A program made the position numbers and the translations under genes. A model generated the notes under the pieces. The model did no database searches and was not told the DNA's origin. It saw only the letters and a list, made by a program, of their open reading frames with translations. From the NCBI RefSeq assembly GCF_028290495.1, contig NZ_JAQGJT010000166.1:1-54888 (forward strand): DNA of 54,888 bases, read 5' to 3'. Below, piece by piece: positions 50,420 through 54,888 of this stretch (position 1 is the stretch's first letter; each line of letters starts with the position of its first letter). This DNA is from Tardiphaga sp. (GTDB lineage Bacteria > Pseudomonadota > Alphaproteobacteria > Rhizobiales > Xanthobacteraceae).

Positions 50420-50638
50420 ATGCCGCGGTACCATTTCGATCTTATTGACTCAAAGACCGTGGCGGACGAAGGCGGCACTGACGTGAGCGACGACATCCAG
50501 GCTATGGACGTGGCCGAAGGAATCGCACGCAGGCTCATTCAGGAGCGTCCCGAACTCAAGAACAGACATGTCGCGATTTTAGTTTCGAATGAGGACGGCG
50601 AGGAAGTGTGTCGAGTTCAGCTGGACACCATCCATTAA
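50420..50638 (+). CDS. DUF6894-type small protein
   Basis: A 72-residue protein: MPRYHFDLIDSKTVADEGGT, DDIQAMDVAEGIARRLIQER, VSNEDGEEVCRVQLDTI. This is the common rhizobial small family beginning MPRYxFD with an alpha/beta pattern (DUF6894). Cytosolic, function unknown. ATG at 50420 is chosen over an upstream in-frame start (50408) because the family begins at MPRY. It stands alone, 148 bp before a DUF72 gene. Confidence 0.75.
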   Translation: MPRYHFDLIDSKTVADEGGTDVSDDIQAMDVAEGIARRLIQERPELKNRHVAILVSNEDGEEVCRVQLDTIH

Positions 50639-50785
50639 TACAGGTGCTCAAAGTTCAGAAGTCTCGTGCGGGAATTCACTGCTAGCCGTCGCTCGTGCCG
50701 GCCATACCGACGCCAGTATACTGCGAGAATCCGATGCCGCTTGAACCCCGATGGATTGTCAGGCGTTGACAAACAGGAAGGAAAC

Positions 50786-51772
50786 ATGCCGCGCGCAGAC
50801 ACAGCAGCCCGATGGACAAACCTAACGCTTGAGGAGCGACGGGAACGCAGGCGCCTCCGTCGCGAAAAGCAGCGGGAGGATAACGTCCGACGCGCCGCAC
50901 AGATGCATTCCGCCCGGCTGAAGAAGAAAGCCGAAGGCGCCAAGGGACCGCTTCAATTTAAGCAGTCAGTTCATGTCGGGTGCTCCGGCTGGCGGTACTG
51001 GAAGTGGCGGGATTCGTTCTACGCGGATGTGGCCCAACAAAATTGGTTCAAGCACTACCTAAAACGTTTCGACACCGTCGAGATCAACGCATCCTTTTAC
51101 TCATGGCCGACGGTTGCGGGCGTTCAGGCCTGGAAGCGGCAGCCAGGGAAGAAGAAGTTCGTCTACACCGTCAAGGTCTGCGAACACATTACTCACATCA
51201 GGAAGTTCAAGGACACAAAGACGCTCATTCGGGATTTTGGGATGATCGCCGACATATTGGGCGACCGCATGGGATGCTTTCTGTTTCAACTTCCGCCGAG
51301 CTACCGCTACACCAAGACCCGGCTCAACGACATTGTCAGTCAACTTGATCCCGCGCGCCGCAACGTCGTCGAATTTCGGCACGCCAGTTGGTGGAACGAG
51401 GAGGTGTATGAGGCCTTTCGCAAGGCCGGAGTCATCTTCTGCTCCAGCAGCGGACCGAGACTGCCGGACCAGTTGATCCGAACCGCCGATGAAGTTTACG
51501 TCCGCCTGCATGGCCCTAAACGCTGGTACAGCCACGACTACTCAAAGAGCGAGCTGGCGACATGGACTGACCGAATTAAGGCGAGCAGGGCCAAGCGAGC
51601 CTGGATCTACTTCAATAATGACAACGACGCCCATGCGCCAAAGAACGCGACCACATTGCGCCGCATGCTTAGCCGGGTTCTCAGCAGCGAAAGTCCAGGC
51701 AATCGAACTTTGCCGCGCTCGCAAACGTTCGCAGGTGTTATAAAAACGAAAAGCAATGAGTGCCAAGCTTAA
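50786..51772 (+). CDS. DUF72 family protein with basic N-terminal extension
   Basis: A 328-residue protein. Residues 1-55 are a highly charged coiled-coil-like extension (TLEERRERRRLRREKQREDN). The DUF72 barrel follows: HVGCSGWRYWKWRDSFYAD, FDTVEINASFYSWPT, GCFLFQLPPSYRYT, VVEFRHASWWNEEVY, VRLHGPKRWYSHDYS and IYFNNDNDAHAPKNA. It is the same family as the 247-residue protein at 16945 but only moderately similar, so the two are divergent paralogues. Start supported by AGGAAGGAAAC before ATG. Function of the family is unknown; the basic arm might bind nucleic acid (guess). Confidence 0.88.
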   Translation: MPRADTAARWTNLTLEERRERRRLRREKQREDNVRRAAQMHSARLKKKAEGAKGPLQFKQSVHVGCSGWRYWKWRDSFYADVAQQNWFKHYLKRFDTVEINASFYSWPTVAGVQAWKRQPGKKKFVYTVKVCEHITHIRKFKDTKTLIRDFGMIADILGDRMGCFLFQLPPSYRYTKTRLNDIVSQLDPARRNVVEFRHASWWNEEVYEAFRKAGVIFCSSSGPRLPDQLIRTADEVYVRLHGPKRWYSHDYSKSELATWTDRIKASRAKRAWIYFNNDNDAHAPKNATTLRRMLSRVLSSESPGNRTLPRSQTFAGVIKTKSNECQA

Positions 51773-51831
51773 CGTCATTTGCCATTCTTGCTTATTTGGA
51801 AGAAAGACGGCTTTGGCCAGAGTAGGATTCG

Positions 51832-53334
51832 TTAGGAGACGGGTTTAAGAGCGGATATCGCTGGAGCATTCAGCACGTGTCCCTCCGGCCCAAAGATAGA
51901 GCCGTGACAAGGACAGTCCCAGCAACTCTCAAAGCTGTTCCAGTGCAAATGACAACCGAGATGCGTGCACGAGGCAGAATGCCGGTGAATCTCACCCTCG
52001 GCGTCACGGAAGGCGGCGATCTTCTTTAGTCCCTCGCGTATGATCGCTCCATGTCCGGGCTCCAGTTCATCCGCGGAGCCGATTTCTCCAGGCGCTACAT
52101 ACTCTGCAAGATTCTTAAGTGCAGTGCTGTTTTCCAGCACCCAATTCTTGGCAGCTTTGAGTGGCTTGCGGTCGGGAGAATACAGCTCCGCCCATTTGCT
52201 TTCGCCGCCCGTAACGAGCGTGGCATTCAGCACCGCACCCATTACGCCATGAGTTAGGCCCTGTCCGGAGTCACCGGTTGCGACATAAATGTGCTCCGAT
52301 CCGGGGTTTTTACCCACGAAACCGGCATAATCGATCGTATCGAGGACCTGACCCGACCATCGATGGGTGATATCCCTCAGCATCGGCATTTTACTGCGTG
52401 CCCATTGTTCAAGACGGTCAAAACGGGCATCAGCATCATCGGCTTCGCCGCTCTTGTGATCTTCACCACCGACCAGAACGAAGTCGCTGCCGTTATCGCC
52501 GGGCTGAAGGCGCACATAGTGATACGGCTCTTCCGTGTCCCAGTACAGCGCATCCGGCAAGGCACCCCGATCGATGGCAAAGCTCACAACATAGGTCCGG
52601 TAGGGCGAGGTTTTGGAATGTAGCGCTACGCGGTCGACAATCGATGAGTTCGTCGCGACGACGGCATGCCCGGCACGAATGAGTCCCCGGGCGGTCTTAG
52701 CGGTCACTGCACCATTTTCCTCGACGATCTCTTCGACGGGCGTGTCGGCGAAGAAACGCACCTTTCGCTTAGTGCATGCTTCAGCGATCCCCGCCAGATA
52801 TTTAAGGGGATGAAATGTCGCTTGCTGGGGATAGCGCAGCGCATGCCGGCTGTCGCATCCGCTGAGAGGCACACCGACCAAGCGCTCGACAGGGGCACCT
52901 ACCGCTCGCACAGCATCGAGCTCCTCGTCGATCACGTCGGGCGGCATATCATCACCCTGAAACAGGTAGCCGTCGAGACGTCGGAAGTCGCAACTGATCT
53001 TTTCGTTCTTCTGGATTTCCTCGATCCGGTCCACCGCCGCGGCCTGGCTTTCATAGAAGAGCTTTGACTGCTCCTCCCCTTTGATCTTCTGCATCTCGCT
53101 CATCAGGTCATCGCAGAGCGGGGCAAGATGCGCGGAGGTGCGCGCCGTCATGCCGCCTGCTATCGGCCCGCGATCGATAACGATGACCGACCGTCCGCGC
53201 TCGCTCAATTCGTACGCCGTAGACAGCCCGGCAATACCGCTCCCAACGACGACTACGTCGCACCGTTCATCTCCCGGCAGCGGGATAGCTTGCGGAGCCA
53301 CGGCAGTATCCATCCAAAGAGATTTAGTAGCCAT
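51832..53334 (-). CDS. FAD-dependent oxidoreductase with C-terminal Rieske domain
   Basis: A 500-residue flavoprotein of the DAO/glycine-oxidase-like family. VVVVGSGIAGLSTAYELSER and VIDRGPIAGGMTARTSAHL bind FAD. HAVVATNSSI and TGDSGQGLTHGVMGAVL are the C-terminal FAD loops. Residues about 415-500 are a Rieske [2Fe-2S] domain with CTHLGCHLHW and CPCHGSIF, giving the two Cys-x-His pairs. It should oxidise an amine or amino-acid-like substrate and pass electrons to the cluster, but the substrate is unknown. ATG at 53334 is chosen over the long frame because a perfect EcfG-type promoter lies 24 nt upstream. Divergent from the UvrA-like gene. Confidence 0.88.
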   Translation of the reverse strand: MATKSLWMDTAVAPQAIPLPGDERCDVVVVGSGIAGLSTAYELSERGRSVIVIDRGPIAGGMTARTSAHLAPLCDDLMSEMQKIKGEEQSKLFYESQAAAVDRIEEIQKNEKISCDFRRLDGYLFQGDDMPPDVIDEELDAVRAVGAPVERLVGVPLSGCDSRHALRYPQQATFHPLKYLAGIAEACTKRKVRFFADTPVEEIVEENGAVTAKTARGLIRAGHAVVATNSSIVDRVALHSKTSPYRTYVVSFAIDRGALPDALYWDTEEPYHYVRLQPGDNGSDFVLVGGEDHKSGEADDADARFDRLEQWARSKMPMLRDITHRWSGQVLDTIDYAGFVGKNPGSEHIYVATGDSGQGLTHGVMGAVLNATLVTGGESKWAELYSPDRKPLKAAKNWVLENSTALKNLAEYVAPGEIGSADELEPGHGAIIREGLKKIAAFRDAEGEIHRHSASCTHLGCHLHWNSFESCWDCPCHGSIFGPEGHVLNAPAISALKPVS

Positions 53335-53358
53335 TGGTACCCTCAATTCAATGCAGAA

Positions 53359-53383
53359 AACGGTCCCAGGCGTCACTGGTTCC
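53359..53383 (-). promoter_or_regulatory. EcfG-type promoter of the FAD/Rieske gene
   Basis: On the minus strand GGAAC (53383-53379), exactly 16 nt, CGTT (53362-53359): perfect consensus, 24 nt before the start codon. Confidence 0.8.
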
Positions 53384-53470
53384 AGCCCCGGAACGAATAG
53401 GTTCAGGTGATGACCCACGGACCGTGCAGCTGATCGTTTGAGCGCACATCTTTGCAGGAAACCAACGGAC

Positions 53471-53495
53471 GGAACCCGCTCTTCCGCCGTTTGTT
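53471..53495 (+). promoter_or_regulatory. EcfG-type promoter of the UvrA-like gene
   Basis: GGAAC (53471-53475), 16-nt spacer, TGTT (53492-53495), 48 nt before the ATG at 53544. Confidence 0.55.
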
Positions 53496-53543
53496 TCATT
53501 GTCAGAGGCCGGCGAGCCGGGCTTCTGGCCCAGAGCAAAACAA

Positions 53544-54888
53544 ATGGACGCGAAAGTTAAAAATGGGAACTCAAAGGCCATCTTTTCGGACGGCTTTGTG
53601 CGCGTCCGAGGCGCCCGAGAGCACAATTTAAAAGACATTACACTCGAAATTCCTCGCAACGCGCTGGTGGTGTTCACCGGCGTCTCCGGATCCGGCAAAT
53701 CGTCATTGGCGTTCGGGACGCTGTATGCCGAGGCTCAGCGCCGCTACCTGGAATCTGTCTCGCCATATGCTCGCCGGCTCTTTCACCAGATGGCGGTCCC
53801 CGAGGTGGATTCGATCGAGGGGCTGCCTCCGGCAGTAGCGCTGCAACAACAGCGTGGATCGCCAACGACCAGGTCGTCGGTAGGAAGCGTCACCACGTTG
53901 TCGAACCTGCTACGGATGCTGTACTCACGCGCCGGCGATTATCCACGAGATCAGCCGCTGTTGTACGCGGAGTCGTTTTCCCCAAATACGCCTGAGGGCG
54001 CCTGTCCGAATTGCCATGGTATCGGCCGCCTCCATGAGGTGAGCGAGCGGACCATGGTGCCCGATGACAAGCTTTCGATCCGGGATCGTGCAGTGGCCGC
54101 GTGGCCAACCGCTTGGCAGGGACAAAACCTGAGGGATATCCTAGTGACGCTGGGTTACGACGTGGACAAGCCTTGGCGGGAGCTCCCGAAGAAGGACCGC
54201 GATTGGATCCTGTTCACCGACGAACAGCCGACGGTGCCGGTCTATGCCGGATATACTGCTGCCGAAACAAAGCGGGCGCTGAAGCGGAAGGAAGAACCAA
54301 GCTACCAGGGGACTTTCACCGGCGCCCGCAAATACGTGCTCCAAACCTTTGCTACGACGCAAAGCGCGATGATGAAACGCCGCGTGGCGAAGTTTCTCTC
54401 CAGCACGGACTGCCCGGTATGTCACGGCAAGCGGCTGAAGCCGGAGGCGCTGTCGGTAAAATTTGCCGCTATGGACATCGCTGAAATCTCGAGGCTCCCG
54501 CTGAAGGGACTGGGTGAGCTCCTCTTGCCGTATCTCAACCGCAAGAAGAAGATTTCCGAAGACCATCCTGAAAAGGAGCTCGTCGTGCAGCGGATCATGG
54601 AAGATCTGTTGGCGCGGCTCGAAGTACTGCTCGACCTCGGTCTCGGGTACCTGACGCCGGAAAGAAACACGCCGACGTTGTCGCCCGGCGAACTTCAGCG
54701 GCTTCGCCTGGCAACCCAGGTCAGATCCAACCTCTTTGGGGTCGTCTACGTTTTGGACGAGCCGTCGGCGGGACTTCATCCGGCCGATACCGAAGCGTTG
54801 CTGCGGGCGCTGGACCGCCTCAAGGCCGCGGGAAATTCGCTGTTTATCGTCGAGCACGAACTCGATGTCGTGCGGCACGCGGACTGGA
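53544..54888 (+). CDS. UvrA-like ABC ATPase, partial at the window end
   Basis: At least 448 residues of a UvrA-family protein; the 3' part lies beyond the window. VRVRGAREHNLKDITLEIP and FTGVSGSGKSSLAFGTLYAE form the first Walker A with the typical UvrA start, RRYLESVSPYARRLF follows, zinc-module cysteines are in GACPNCHGIGRL and DCPVCHGKRL, then the ABC signature LSPGELQRLRLATQ and Walker B VVYVLDEPSAGLHP. The usual signature is LSGGEAQR, so this one is variant. The spacing is shorter than in housekeeping UvrA, indicating a UvrA2-like paralogue. With the Mfd-like protein it gives the region two accessory repair ATPases, both behind stress-type promoters. Confidence 0.87.
   Translation, partial: MDAKVKNGNSKAIFSDGFVRVRGAREHNLKDITLEIPRNALVVFTGVSGSGKSSLAFGTLYAEAQRRYLESVSPYARRLFHQMAVPEVDSIEGLPPAVALQQQRGSPTTRSSVGSVTTLSNLLRMLYSRAGDYPRDQPLLYAESFSPNTPEGACPNCHGIGRLHEVSERTMVPDDKLSIRDRAVAAWPTAWQGQNLRDILVTLGYDVDKPWRELPKKDRDWILFTDEQPTVPVYAGYTAAETKRALKRKEEPSYQGTFTGARKYVLQTFATTQSAMMKRRVAKFLSSTDCPVCHGKRLKPEALSVKFAAMDIAEISRLPLKGLGELLLPYLNRKKKISEDHPEKELVVQRIMEDLLARLEVLLDLGLGYLTPERNTPTLSPGELQRLRLATQVRSNLFGVVYVLDEPSAGLHPADTEALLRALDRLKAAGNSLFIVEHELDVVRHADW

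Noticed and set aside
1..54888. CRISPR array or rRNA genes
   Set aside because: No regularly spaced repeat of 25-40 bp and no rRNA-like conserved blocks were seen anywhere in the window.

Overview
The window reads as chromosomal or island DNA from a Bradyrhizobium-like alphaproteobacterium (Nitrobacteraceae, Hyphomicrobiales). This rests on gene content, not on a search: HWE-type histidine kinase, DUF892/YciF proteins, DUF3618 and DUF6894 small proteins, a CoxM/CoxN-like oxidase, TAXI and DUF2092 fragments, high-GC coding with strong GC3, and GGAAC-N16-nGTT promoters typical of the alphaproteobacterial general stress response (sigma EcfG).

Region 1 (1-13 kb) is a decayed mobile segment. It holds an IS30 transposase remnant, a lower-GC block with a secreted SPOR-like protein, a small serine resolvase and a HEPN-like protein beside a perfect 13-bp palindrome, then a mosaic in which a TAXI receptor gene and a TraA/MobA-type helicase gene are each split into a head on the + strand and a tail on the - strand. 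A large serine integrase follows. Between about 11.3 and 13.2 kb lie chimeric small genes, an HWE kinase cut at its H-box, an IS5-like remnant and a frameshifted small gene.

Region 2 (9-32 kb, overlapping the first) is a stress-gene neighbourhood: alpha/beta hydrolase, DUF892 protein, PLP-fold enzyme, a Mn-catalase/DUF892 fusion, DUF72, a zinc alcohol dehydrogenase, two SDRs, DUF305, MOSC, an accessory Mfd-like helicase, Nudix, a frameshifted Crp/Fnr regulator, and an operon of histidine phosphatase, NAD(P)HX dehydratase-like kinase and TreZ.

Region 3 (32-44 kb) is respiratory and redox: an fdhD / molybdopterin oxidoreductase / TPP-enzyme operon diverges from a tightly overlapped cytochrome c / CoxII / CoxI / CoxIII / small membrane protein / CtaG / cytochrome c operon. 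A convergent diheme cytochrome c closes it. The CoxI subunit keeps all metal ligands but lacks the signature residues of both the D and K proton channels.

Region 4 (44-54.9 kb) is again stress-like: small secreted and small hypothetical proteins, a four-gene overlapping DUF3618 membrane operon, DUF4142, a candidate 70-nt small RNA, DUF6894, a second DUF72 protein, a FAD/Rieske oxidoreductase and a UvrA-like protein cut by the window end.

The main unifying signal is a set of 15 GGAAC-N16-(three or four of CGTT) elements, all with exactly 16 nt spacing. Fourteen are correctly oriented upstream of a gene start and one precedes the candidate small RNA. I infer that much of the window is one general-stress-response gene cluster built around a decayed integrative element.
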